A program made the translations under genes and the position numbers. The notes beneath the pieces were generated by a model that did no database searches, had not been told where the DNA came from, and saw only the letters and a list, made by a program, of their open reading frames with translations. A DNA stretch of 64,000 bases from Raphanus sativus. Taxonomy: Eukaryota > Streptophyta > Magnoliopsida > Brassicales > Brassicaceae. The stretch covers positions 32,697,407 through 32,761,406 of the forward strand of contig NC_079515.1 in the NCBI RefSeq assembly GCF_000801105.2. The letters run 5' to 3'. Below, piece after piece: positions 24,653 through 36,038 of this stretch; the stretch's first letter is position 1; the number at the start of each line of letters is the position of its first letter.

Positions 24653-27193
24653 ATGTCTTCAGGAGGTTATTATCGTTCATGGATGGATAAACCTCATTTG
24701 GATCCCAACACCAAATTGCTTACGGAAGAATACGTTCAAGGGATTAAAGAATTCATGAGGCTTGTTCAACAACAACCAGATGCAAAAAATGGTATGTTAA
24801 GATGTCCCTGCTCTAGTTGCAATAATAATAAAGTTATAGAAGAATTTAATGTTTGGACTCATTTGTATATGAAAGGGTTTTCACGTAATTACAAAGTTTG
24901 GTATCTTCATGGAGAAACTGGTTATGAATATGGTAGTACTAGCGAACCTCAGCCTATTAGTGAATTTCAGTCGGATATTAGGTTAGAAGAATCTAGAACG
25001 GATATAGATTATGGTGTAGGTACTGAGCAGATGGTACATGATCATTATAGAGGGGAAGAACCAAATCCCGAATCTAGGAGATTTTTTGACATGTTAGATG
25101 CAGGAAAACAACCTTTGTATCAAAATTGTAGAGATGGTCATTCAGCCTTATCATCTGCAACTAGATTAATGGGTATTAAGACAGACTATAATTTGGCTGA
25201 AGAATGTATGGATGCGATTACTGATTTTGTCAAAGGCATTCTACCTGAGGATAATGTTGCACCGGGTTCATACTACGAAGTTCAGAAACTGGTTGCCGGT
25301 CTTCAACTACCGTACGAAGTGATAGATGTATGTATTGACAACTGCATGATCTACTGGAGAGCGGATGAGACACGGAATGAATGCAAATTTTGTGGGAAAC
25401 CTCGTTTCCAGGAGACGAGGGGAAGAGTTCCGATCCCGTTCAAAAGAATGTGGTATTTGCCTTTGACGGAAAGATTGAAGAGGTTGTATCAGTGTGAGCG
25501 CACAGCAAAAGCAATGAGATGGCATGCAGAGCATTCCACAAATGGTGAGATTAGACATCCTTCAGATGCGAAGGCTTGGAAACATTTCCAGTCAACATAT
25601 CCAGAATTTGCAGAAGAGAGAAGAAATGTTTATCTTGGATTATCTACTGATGGTTTCAGCCCATTTGGAAAGCATGGAAGACAGTATTCTCTTTGGCCAG
25701 TTATTGTGACACCGTACAACCTACCGCCGAGCTTGTGCATGCGACGAGAGTTTTTGTTCCTCTCAATTCTCGTCCCCGGGCCAGAGCATCCTAAAAGATC
25801 ACTAGATGTGTTTCTTCAACCACTGATATATGAGTTGCAACAACTATGGGCGCATGGTTTTGAGACATACGATGTTTCGTGCAAAGAAAACTTTCATATG
25901 CGGGCAGTACTTATGTGGACAATAAGTGACTTTCCAGCATATGGTATGTTATCTGGATGGACAACACATGGGAGACTATCATGTCCATATTGTCAAGATG
26001 ACACAGCTGCTTTCCAACTAAAGAACGGAAGGAAAACGTGTTGGTTTGATTGTCACAGGCGATTTCTACCACCTGATCATCCATACCGCAGGAGTAGGAA
26101 TGCATTTACGAAGAACAAGCAGGTGTTTGATGGTCCACCTGTGGAAGTTAGTGGGGAAGATTTGTTGAAGCAGTTTAGGTATTTTGATGCAGAAAGGACG
26201 CCAGATGTAGGTGGACATGAAAACATTCGAGTCAGTGCGGTTGGAGAGCTACATAACTGGCACAAAAAGAGTATTTTCTGGGATCTGCCATATTGGGAAA
26301 GTCATCTATTGCGGCATAATTTAGATGTCATGCATATTGAGAAGAACTTCTTCGACAATCTGATGAACACAGTCCTTAACATCCAAGGTAAAACGAAGGA
26401 TAACTTGAAGTCAAGGTTGGATTTAGTCGATATCTGTGATCGTCCTGAACTTCATGTGGATGAGAATGGTACGGCCCCTTTTCCCATTTATCGTCTGGAT
26501 GGTGCTAGAAAAGAAGAGTTCTTTGATTGGATTACAGATAAAGTGAAATTTCCTGACGGATATGCATCAAATTTGGGGAACTGCGTTGATAGAAGCGAAG
26601 GAAAGTTTACTGGCTTGAAGAGTCATGATTGTCATGTAATTATGCAGCGCCTCCTTCCGTTTGCTTTTTCAGCATTATTGCCACGTAATGTTCATGAAGC
26701 AATTGCAGGTATCTTTTATTTTTACAGTTTAATTTATTTTTATATTTAACAGTTATGCTTATATAAACTAATACTTATGAAATCTATGTCTTTTATCTAT
26801 GTAGGGATAAGTGTTTTCTTCCGCGATTTATGCAGCAGAGTAGTGACTGAAGAGGGTATTAATAATTTGAAGACAAACGCTCCAGTCAGCATGTGCAACC
26901 TCGAGAAGATATTTCCTCCATCATTCTTTGATGTTATGGAACATCTTGTTATTCATCTCGCAAGAGAATTGGAACTTGGTGGTCCTGTGCAGTACAGATG
27001 GATGTATATTTTTGAGCGTTATATGCATCATCTGAAGAAGATGGTCAAAAATTTAAGCCGGGTGGAAGGATCTATAGTGGCAGATGTTGAATTCGTTGAG
27101 AATTTTACTGAGTTTGGACTTGATGCTGTTGTACATTCGGAGCCAGAAGCTGAGGTTGGGGAGTTTGATGAAGATTCAGAAGATTCGGATTAG
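24653..27193 (+). CDS. TNP2-like transposase of the CACTA element
   Basis: Catalyses excision and insertion of the CACTA element. Exons 24653-26708 and 26805-27193, joined by a 96-bp GT-AG intron, give 814 residues in one frame. The N-terminal transposase-associated domain carries the MLRCPCSSCNNNK cysteine cluster (residues about 48-60). The Transposase_21 core includes SLWPVIVTPYNLPPSLCM, LFLSILVPGPEHPKRS, GWTTHGRLSCPYC and NLDVMHIEKNFFDNLM. Exon 2 encodes the DUF4218 region (HLARELELGGPVQYRWMYIF, then a VEGSIVADVEF-like block). The protein then ends in an acidic tail (EFDEDSEDSD) soon after DUF4218, shorter than many plant TNP2 proteins. No internal stop or frameshift was found, so it may be functional. 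Confidence 0.92.
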
Positions 27194-27214
27194 GTTTTTT
27201 TTTTTTTTTTTTTT

Positions 27215-27440
27215 CCTCGGTCCGTCGGAATTCCGTCGGCATATACCGACGGATTACCGATGAACCAGGCTAGTTCGTCGGTAATCCATCGGTATATTGC
27301 GACGGAGTTCCGACGACATAGGGTTTCAATGATGTTTGTATACTTCCTCGTTAATTCGTCAGTATATTCCGACGACATACCGACGAACTGGTCGAGTTCG
27401 TCGGTATGTCGTCGGAATATACTGACGAATTAACGAGGAC
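27215..27440. repeat. Inverted subterminal-type repeats between the CACTA genes
   Basis: GTCGGAATTCCGTCGGCATA and TCGTCGGTATGTCGTCGG-type words recur in both orientations. They match the motifs of the element's ends and may act in regulation or result from internal rearrangement. A T-run at 27,196-27,215 precedes them. Confidence 0.7.
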
Positions 27441-28131
27441 TTGTGTTTGAAAACAATTTCAAACATATAAATCTATAAATTTAGATGCCAAAACAACAAA
27501 AATAACACATAATAAGTTTTTAGTATAGTATTAGATCGCAACCATTCAAATATAACAACTCATAAAATAAGTGTTTATGCATATCAATGTTTTTATAACA
27601 TCTCATCTTAACACTCATATACTTATACAATCATATTCATCTAATCTTACTACAAAAAAATGTTATTGTGTAAAATTGTGTTATAAAAACATTTTTATTG
27701 TTAAATATTTATGCAAATACTATATATATTATCAGAGATTAGGATTTTGCATTTAGAAACTTGTAATCAACCCCTAAACACTATGTCGTCGGAATTCCCT
27801 CGGTAAAGTTTGTCAGTATTCCGTCGGAAAACACTGACGAACCCGTGTCCGTCGGAAATTTTATTCACCCGGGAAACTAAACCGCGTGAAAATTTTCGCG
27901 CACCTCGAATTGGTTTATATTTAATGATTCCGACGGAATACTGACGAACCCGTGTCCGTCGGAATCATCAAATATAATTAACCCTTCTTCTTCCTTCTTC
28001 GTTATTTCCGCCTCTCTCTCTATCCTCTCCGCCGTTTCTCTCTCTTTGAAGGCGATTCCGGTGGTTTTCGAGCTCCCATCCCCGGCGATTCCTCTACCCA
28101 CGCTCATATCTCTTCCCCCAAACCCGAAATC

Positions 28132-30262
28132 ATGTAAGAATCATCCTAACCTTTGTTTATTTCAATTTTTTAGGGTTTTGGATGTTAGATCTCCGATTTG
28201 TTCTTGTTTGATTGAATGTTTTAGGATTGAATGGATTGTTTAGGATATATAAGTTAGGATTGTTGTTGTTTTAATTTTTTTCTGGAATTATTTTGTGTTT
28301 TTGTTAAATTCAAAACGTTTTACTATTTTTTAAAACGTTTTTTGATATTTAAAAACGTTTTTTGATATTTAAAAACGTTTTTTTCAAGTTTACAGTTTAA
28401 ACTATGTATTATTTAAAACGTTTTTTTTTTTTTGATTTTTAGAAACGTTTTTTTTGATTTTTAAAAACGTTTTTTGATTTTTAAAAATGATTTTTGATTT
28501 TTAAAAACGTTTTTTGATATTTAAAAACGTTTTTTCAAGTTTACAGTTTAAACTATGTATTATTTAAAACGTTTTATTTTTTGGTTGATTTTTAGAAACG
28601 TTTTTGATTTTTAAAAACGTTTTTTGATTTTTAAAAATGATTTTTGATTTTTAAAAACGTTTTTCGATTTTTAAAAATATTTAACAACCCTTTTCAATAT
28701 TTATAAAAATTATAATTTTTTATATTTTTATATATATATATATATATAAATCATTTTTTATGTAAAAATCATTTTAATTAATTTGATGTATTAATTTTTT
28801 TAGGTCCGAGGAATCACCCCGCCCTGCAGCCCGTCGACGTAGTTCGGTGAGCTCTTCCCGTGCATCGGGATCGTCTCACGAACAAAACTCGTTTCCCGCA
28901 TATATTCCCGCTCCACCTCCCGCTCAACAGAATCCGGGGGTCATGCCAGTTGAACTATTGGTTCAACAACCGGGTCGAGAGCATCTCCCGGTTCTCCATC
29001 CCACCCCACGACGAGGACATAGCACTTGGTTAGTATTTTTTTTATTTGTTGCATTATGTTTTTTTCCATTAATTAACTTGTTAACTTGTATTTTTTTAAA
29101 GGTTCACCAAGTCGAGTAATGGCATTAGCAGGAGCATCAACCAGATGATGTATTCCATGCTCCAAATTGGATATACGAAGTGGAGTGAGATCCCTCAAGA
29201 AGACCAAGAGTTGTGGTTTCGTCAATTTGCGGTAATAACTCTTCATTTTTTAAAATTACTTACATTTTTTTAATATATCTACTTATTAAAATTATGTGTG
29301 TTTTGTAGCAAGAGTTCAACTGGCACCCCGATCACACGGAAACAGTCCGTATTAGATTCAAAGCTAAGGCCATGGACTCTTATACAAAGCAAGTGAATGC
29401 GTGGAAGAAAGTTTGGCAGAAGAACAAGAGGCCACGGAACATCAACGGGAGGGTGTTCGAGCAGTTGGTAGCTCATTGGCAGAAGGACGAAACTGCAGAG
29501 ACGTCTTCTAGGAACTCTAAGAACCGGAAGAGCGATCGTGGCGGGAAAGGTATGTATGTGCACAACCTCGGGGCTTGCTCTATGTCTACTAAGGAAGATG
29601 AACTTGTAAGTTTTTTTTATTATTTATCTTTATGTTTATTTATATAAATATTTTATATATTCCTTGGCTAATAATGGTGGTTTTTTAGATCGAAGCAAAT
29701 GACGGTAATCCCGTTGATCGACTCCAACTCATTAAGGTGGCTCACACTAACAAGAAGACGGGTCAAATTCAGGACCTCTTGATCAAAGATGTCGTTGATT
29801 TGGTGGAAACTGAAATAGCATCTCAATCTCAGCCTCTCTCTGATGACGGCGATTCAGTGGGAGCTTCAACCAACTTGTCCCGATTGCAAATCAATGAGAT
29901 GGTTGAAAAGGTAATTTTTTTTTATTAATATATTCATTTTATAATGTAGTTTACTAACTTAAAATATTTTGTAGGCTGTTCCTAAAAGGAAAGGAGGCTT
30001 TTTAGTTGGATTGGCCCGCCGTGCTTCTTCGTATCCGGCATCTTCTTCGCAGGCTCCGTATGCCGATCCCATGATTCTCGATGAGCTACATGACAAAGGT
30101 GAACGGATTGTGGCATTGGAGGAGCAGAACGCCACTATCCAAGCTGAGAATGCCACTATCCTTGCTGAGAATGCCACTATCCTTGCTGAGTTGGCATCCC
30201 AAAAGAAGACCAACGCCGAGATAATGGAGAAGCTAAACCGTTTATTTGCTTCGAGTTCTTAG
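28132..30262 (+). CDS. TNPA-like protein of the CACTA element
   Basis: The second CACTA gene, of the Ptta/En/Spm (Transposase_24) type, presumed to bind the subterminal motifs. Exons 28132-28133, 28804-29028, 29102-29231, 29309-29605, 29689-29910 and 29975-30262 give 387 residues. All introns are GT-AG and phases agree. The ATG is split: AT ends exon 1 and G begins exon 2 after a 670-bp intron, giving MSEESPRPAARRRSS. The core has WSEIPQEDQELWFRQFA, FNWHPDHTETVRIRFKAKA and VFEQLVAHWQKDETAE. The C-terminus is a coiled coil with repeats of ENATI (IQAENATILAENATILAE). An alternative start downstream would be non-ATG up to the next Met in exon 2, so the split ATG is preferred. Confidence 0.88.
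28313..28680. repeat. AAAACGTTTT repeat cluster in TNPA intron 1
   Basis: More than ten copies of units such as TTTTTAAAAACGTTTTTTGA, each containing the palindrome AAAACGTTTT, fill the middle of the 670-bp intron. A longer unit of about 180 bp (including CAAGTTTACAGTTTAAACTA) is itself duplicated, at about 28,350 and 28,525. Confidence 0.85.
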
Positions 30263-30459
30263 TTTTTTTCTGAATTTTAAAACTTTCTGAATGTTTTTTT
30301 TTAATATTTCGGTTTGTATGAATTTAAATTCTATAATATTATTAGTTTTCAATTTCAGATTTATTTTAATTAAATTTATAAAATTGCAAAATTTTATTCT
30401 ATAATAAAAATATTTAAAAATGCAAAATATAAATTCTATATTGAAAAATTGGAAATACT

Positions 30460-30930
30460 GACGAACCATGTCCCTCGGAAAATACCGACGAACCGCGGTC
30501 CTCGGAAAATACCGACGAACCTGTCCCTCGGAAAATACCGACGAACCTGTCCCTCGGAAATTACCGACGAACAATGTCGTCGGAAAATACTGACGAACGT
30601 AGTCGTCGGTATTTACCGAGGGACCGAGTTCGTCGGTATTTCCGAGGGACAGGTTCGTCGGTATTTTCCGAGGGACCTAGTTCGTCAGTATTTTCCAATT
30701 TTCCGAGGACCGCTGTTGTCGGAGCTGTTATCGGAATGTGGTCAGAAGTTCGTCAGAATATAGTTTCTCGGCATTCGTCAGAAATTCGTCGGTGTGGCTG
30801 ACGAAATTCCGACGAAGTTCGAAATTCCGACGAAATGATACCGACGGACAGTTTCGTCAGATATTCGTCAAAATATGTCTATTCCGACGATATTCTGACG
30901 AATTCGTCCGTCAGTATCCGCCTGCTTTCT
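30460..30930. repeat. CACTA 3' subterminal repeat array
   Basis: Repeated ACCGACGAACCTGTCCCTCG and TCGTCGGTATTT-type words fill the right end, in forward orientation first and then inverted from about 30,600. The two halves could pair as a long hairpin. They match the motif family at the left end. Confidence 0.85.
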
Positions 30931-31167
30931 TGTAGTGTGAGAAGAATCGCGAACCACCGAAGTCTAAGCTGGCTACGCAGCATCAAAGAAACCACCGCAT
31001 ACCAGAATCTTTGTCCGTTAGTCAGGAAGATGAACTGTCGACGAAATCGCCGACACCGGAAACCATCGCGACTCTTTTTCTCTCACAGAATCTCAAGAGA
31101 GAGGAGAGAGAAAAAGTCTACCATTCCCGACCTGATTGTAAATATCCGGTTTTTTTTATCAAAAGTT

Positions 31168-31881
31168 AATAATAGAGAATAAACCGTGTGGAACTTCACA
31201 ATATATAAAGTAACGAAGCTCCTTCGTTAAAGGAACTGAGAAAAGATGCTGGCCAACAAGAGCAATAGCAAGAAAGATAGATTTCGGGTAAGCACAACAA
31301 GACAAGATAAATTTGACCAAGAAAAGATCTATTAACAAACAAATAAAAACTATAAAAGAGCAAATAAATTCTATAATCAGAGCTGTTTAGCAAACAATTT
31401 TTTTTCAGAGCTTATCTAATCAAAGCTCTTCAACAAACAAATAAATATCTCTTAAGAGCGAATCTTTTAGAGATTTGGTTATATGACAAAATCGTCATTG
31501 AAGTAAAAATTATTTATACTAATTATGTTAACTATATTTATATTAGGTTTTAGTTTTCAATAAACAATTCGATATGCGGCCAGCTAGTGAACCGATTCAA
31601 CAACTTGATTGAACTTATTTTTTTTAATAGAAAAGAAGTTTCAAAAAATAATTGTTTTACGTCGACTTCATTTCTCCTACGTCAACAAATCATCCCTTGT
31701 TTCTTCAAAAAAAACAAATCATCCCTTGTTTCGGGATTAAAACTGTAGTCATGTCATACTAAACTCAAATGGGAGGTATCGTAGTAGTTAATATTTTAGG
31801 AAATAGTATAATTCCCTAAAAATATAAACAAATAAAGTTGTTCACGTAAACTTCCACTGCCATTCATCTTTTAATCCAATA
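31168..31881. other. Intergenic DNA between retroposon and Helitron
   Basis: No gene seen. Words such as CAACAAACAAATAAA and AGAGCTTATCTAATCAAAGC recur, which suggests decayed repeat sequence. Confidence 0.45.
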
Positions 31882-33844
31882 CTAGATATTGACCCGCCCT
31901 TTCAAAGGGCGGGTATATTTTTTATCTTTATTTTTTTGTTTTAAAATTTAATAGTATTGATGGTAACTATATTAAATATGTCAATTTGTATTACTAATAT
32001 TTCTGTCATATGTATTTCAGAAATTATTTTAAAACTTTATTCCTAAAGTTTGCAACATATTATATTTTCTTATTAGTTACCTGTTATAGTCAGTCAAAAA
32101 TATTCATACGAAAAAAATCCGACTCCTAATCGATCCAAAAATTAAAGTTACTATATCAGATCTGATATATATAATTAAGTGGTTCATAAAGTATTATATC
32201 CAAAACCAATGTCAAACCTAACACGCATCAGAAATTGTTTAATTTTTTTTGAAAAGCGTTTAGAGATTTTATTTTTTAATATATTATGCTATTTATATAT
32301 GTAAATGGGTTAATATGGTATTTACTAACTTTAAATAAAACCACATTTAATAAATATTTTTAATCAATTAACCTATTTAAAACCCGTTAACTAAATGAAT
32401 TTATATAAATATTTATTTCTATTAATAGTTCACTTAATCCGTTAACCTTATTTTAAAATCATGGGCATTGTTAACTGATAATTTAATAACTGTGTAAATT
32501 TTTTGAAATTTGAATGAATAAATAAATGTCTGGTTGAATAACTATCAATTTCTTAGACTAAGATGTAAGTTATGTTGTTGTAGTGTGATAAAGATTTTTT
32601 TTAAATATATCTAAGTTTATTATAATTAAATTTATATTTTGATTATATATCTACATTTAAATGTTATATAATAAGTATTATTTCGTTCAAAATATTTTAT
32701 ATTTAATGTTCTAATGAAAATAGTTTTAATAATGAAAGTAACAGGAAATCATAAAATAATCGGAGATTAATCAAGAATTAGTTTTTAAATATTTCTTAAT
32801 TTTGGATAATATATCAATTACATAAGGTTTTAAATTATTTCGCATTGACCAAATTTGTTTTACAATTTTTAATATAATAATATATGTTTTTGTTATAACT
32901 GTCTAAAAATATAATAATTCATTCCCTGAGATTTTGGCATGGTTTTCTGATTTAGATATTCTTTATTTTAATATAGTATTGATATATATATATATATATA
33001 TATATTTAAATTTAAAATATTATTAAGAAAAGATAATTCTTATGTTAACTATGGTAATGGAGGCTTATATAAACGTATTCCGTCCTCTATTAAAAATTAA
33101 TATGTTTGTTATATATTTGAATGCATCTTTTAGTAACTTGATTCTTACCCAAAACAAAACGCTAATTGAAAGAATTGTTGTAGTCTAGTGGTAACCGAGG
33201 TGGCTTTCACTAAAGATATTTTGGGTTCGAAGCTTGAGATCATTTTTTCCCGTTTTTCATTGTTTTTTTCATTAATGGCAAACATGTAAATACTTTATCT
33301 TCTTCATTTAAGGGTTTCTATCTTTCTGCAGATTTTTTTTCTCCAGCGCCACCTAGCATTTTAACGTAATGGCCGAGTTTGATGGAAACGTCACGGGCTA
33401 TCACCGCTACCGCTCCACCGTCCATAAATCGGTTGTTTTATCTACGTTTTTGAATCAATATTTATCCATTGCAGTTGACCCTCATCGTGGTGTAAAGGAA
33501 GCACAATTTATTACCGATATAAAACTTAGATTCATTAGTTTACAAATTATTGCATGAATAATTTCCGAGAAACATAACTGTTTTTTGCTGGGTTTCTAGG
33601 TTAAATCCTAAGAAATTGACAGTTCATCAAAATCGAAGAATTAATCGATATGATTTTTGGAAGAAGATTGATAACTGCTTTTGTTATAGATCTCATTAAA
33701 AAGAACAGTGGTTAGTGATTTAATTAAAGTAAATACAGTTATAAATTAATCAGTTATTGATTAATTTTATAGATAGATCACGTGAAAAAAAAAATTGGAT
33801 CCAACTAATATTAGTTGGTCATACTTCAACTTTAATAGTATTGA
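31882..33844 (-). mobile_element. Non-autonomous Helitron-like element (2.0 kb)
   Basis: The left end A|CTAG is followed by ATATTGACCCGCCCTTTCAA and GGGCGGG; on the minus strand this is a GC hairpin, spacer and CTAG 3' end. The right end on the minus strand reads TCAATACTATTAAAGTTGAA, a Helitron 5' end like that of 15032-16431, with T at 33845. The element therefore sits between A and T. It has no Rep/helicase frame. A tRNA-like sequence lies inside at 33,176-33,242. Confidence 0.65.
33176..33242 (+). repeat. tRNA-derived SINE head or tRNA relic
   Basis: TTGTAGTCTAGTGGT (A box at 33181-33192) and GGGTTCGAAGC (B box at 33223-33233) are spaced like an RNA polymerase III promoter, and the first part resembles tRNA-Glu or tRNA-Asp. 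The stems are not complete, so it is not a working tRNA. A T-rich tail follows from 33,243. Confidence 0.5.
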
Positions 33845-35828
33845 TATGCGCACTGCAATGATTAAAACAAATTGAAGTAATTATGAATCCTAGCCATAAT
33901 TGGCTGTCTGATGATCGATAATTTAGAATAGAAGCGAAGGGAATAATCGATCATTAGCTAATACTTGGGGTGACATGCTCCACTGTGTCTAAACAATGCT
34001 GATATTGTAGTCTTTAGGGCATCTTTGCCTTTTTCCCACTTTTGGTTTTCGTATCATTGGTGTTCTTCTTAACAATCGTATCTTTGATGTTCCGCAGCAT
34101 ACATCAGTTTACTCATCTATCTCGGCTAATTTTTTTGGGTAGAATCTATCTCGCCTAATTGAAGTTATAGAATGCATGCTTCTCGAATCATTGTATTTAT
34201 GTACGCTATTGTATATTACATGCAGCATGTCCAGCTATAGTACGCGGCCATACATCCCACCAGACCACCAAACAATAATATTCTTTTTACCAAAATATGA
34301 TTATAACTCACTGACTCTAATCTCGACGCATACGAAAAAAAACTTCGATACGCCATTATCTTTACACAAGCATATTTTATTTTTATTCTCGCGTATTTTA
34401 ATATTGTTTAGCTCAATGGGATGCTTTCTAAGTAGAAATTAAATTATTATATAACTTCATTTTATGCACATATAAAGTAGCTTTGCTCTTGTATCTGTCT
34501 AGTTTACTCTCTAAGTTACACTAGTCTAGAAATTCGATACTCCTACTTATTAACTAATATTGTTAATGTCCTTAATGACAACCAACGGCTGAAGCATATG
34601 TACAACTCGCTATTTTTTTTTTGTGGTTGGTTATGTACAAGCCGTTGGTTATTTTTATTTTTTTGATTAAGAAATAAAAATAACCAATCCAACGAAGAAC
34701 ACACAAATCTCAATGGCTCTGGTACATAATTTCTTTAACGAATAAAAGATAAATAAATAGTAATAAATAGGTAGATGGAGAGATTCTAGTTTTGGTCGAG
34801 AATTTTGTATAATGCCAACTTGATGCTGCCCAAGTTCCCAACCGTGCATGTGCACTTCGACCCGCAGGATATATGCTGTTTCCAGATCTTTATTTTAAAA
34901 TACATAGCTAATAGAAAACGGAACTTCGTTGAATTGGTATTTGATTGGGATTTGATAACTGTCAAAAAAAGTTAACTTCGGACGACAAAAAAACAATGTT
35001 TTTTTTGTCTCAACACCACATAATTTACAACATTCATCCAACATATATAACTGTAATAGAAGTTGAATAATATTCCATGTGTACCACAATAAATGAATTT
35101 TAAAGTTTTTTGCACATGGAATTAGGACTTTTTATTTATTTTTTTCATTTCTTTAAAAATATCAATAATTACAGATAATTCAATCAATAAAAATTCATAC
35201 TGCACAATACAAATGGTCAAAAACATCAAATTACATCTAATTTTTATATAAACTTAAAAACATCACTTAAATTGAAACAAAAAAATTAAAAGACCAATCA
35301 AAGTCATACAGAGGAAGTAATATGTGACAGTTGTAAAAGCTTTGGTAGTTTTAGACTTTTAGTGGTCGTGCTAAAGAAAATAATTGCGAAGTTACTAGCA
35401 GTAATCGTGAAAGCAAATACTCTCCCAGGTCGAGGAAAAAAAAAACAAGCTTGGGTTTTGTCATGTCACAACACGGGACCCACATTGATCCCCCGATTTA
35501 CTCGTCAGCCAATTTTGACTCTTGCGGTCACGTACGCAGCAGTAACTCTTCGCCCTTTCCATACGACTCGGAGTTAATACTCAATCCACCGGGCACCGAC
35601 TCGGCTCATTTCATCCCCACTCAGCTCAAACTGCATTCATCCTATAAAACGTAAACTATCGATTATTATTGAATAATATTAGTACATTTTTTTTAAAAAA
35701 GTTAATATTAGTACATTTTATCACCGTGACATGTATATTTTATAGTTGTGCCTAACTGATCGATCGTCGATAACTAACATGCCAATTTAAATTGTTGCAA
35801 AGTTAAATTGTGATATTAGTAAACAATA
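33845..35828. other. Intergenic DNA
   Basis: Mostly AT-rich with no gene recognised. The frame at 34176-34442 shows no domain. A less AT-rich island at 35,440-35,650 ends in TATAAAACG but is not followed by an open frame. Confidence 0.5.
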
Positions 35829-36038
35829 CTCCTTCTTCCAAATTGTAAGTAGTTTTAGTTAAAAGCATTAATATTAAGAAAAGTAATTATTTGTTAAAAA
35901 ATATCATTTAATGTATTATTTCAACCAATAATAAAATAACTAACATTATTTAGTTGGTCACACACTATTCAATGAATATAAAGTTGCTTTGAAATGTTAA
36001 AACTACTTATATTGTGAAACAATTTTTTACGGAGGGAG
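35829..36038. mobile_element. Stowaway-like MITE (210 bp)
   Basis: The left end CTCCTTCTTCCAAATTGTAA and right end TTTACGGAGGGAG are inverted and flanked by TA. Internal TAAGTAGTTTTAGTTAAAAG pairs with an inverse block near 35,990. Confidence 0.75.

Larger units (their letters stand above)
24053..30937 (+). mobile_element. CACTA (En/Spm) transposon, 6.9 kb, apparently complete
   Basis: Starts with CACTACAAGAAAACACG and ends with TTTCTTGTAGTG, the family's terminal inverted repeats. It is flanked by the 3-bp target duplication TGA at 24050-24052 and 30938-30940. Both subterminal regions are packed with copies of a motif around CCGACGGAATTCCGACG in both orientations, the presumed binding sites of the element's TNPA-like protein. 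Inside are a TNP2-like transposase gene and a TNPA-like gene in the same orientation, both with open frames. Similar subterminal-type repeats also lie between and after the genes (27,215-27,440; 27,780-27,965; 30,460-30,930). Confidence 0.95.
23479..31167 (-). mobile_element. Sadhu-like short retroposon split by CACTA element
   Basis: A 10-bp direct repeat ATCAAAAGTT at 23479-23488 and 31158-31167 encloses host-like sequence 23489-24052 and 30941-31157. On the minus strand this forms one element of about 780 bp ending in CAGATGG plus an A-run. Poly(A) and a target duplication point to retroposition by LINE enzymes. It has no sustained coding frame. It resembles the retroposon at 39738-40493 in its ending (AGATGG plus poly-A), length and motif content. 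The Sadhu family assignment is an inference. The 6.9-kb CACTA element lies inside it. Confidence 0.65.

Noticed and set aside
28313..28680. CRISPR-like array
   Set aside because: Repeats are AT-rich, of uneven spacing and without unique spacers, and lie in a plant transposon intron.
30011..30935. Frames in the CACTA right end (for example 30449-30763 and 30574-30801)
   Set aside because: They are translations of the subterminal repeats (PRKIPTN, RRYFPR words), not genes.
33176..33242. Functional tRNA-Glu or tRNA-Asp gene
   Set aside because: A and B boxes are present but the stems do not pair; kept only as a SINE-like repeat.
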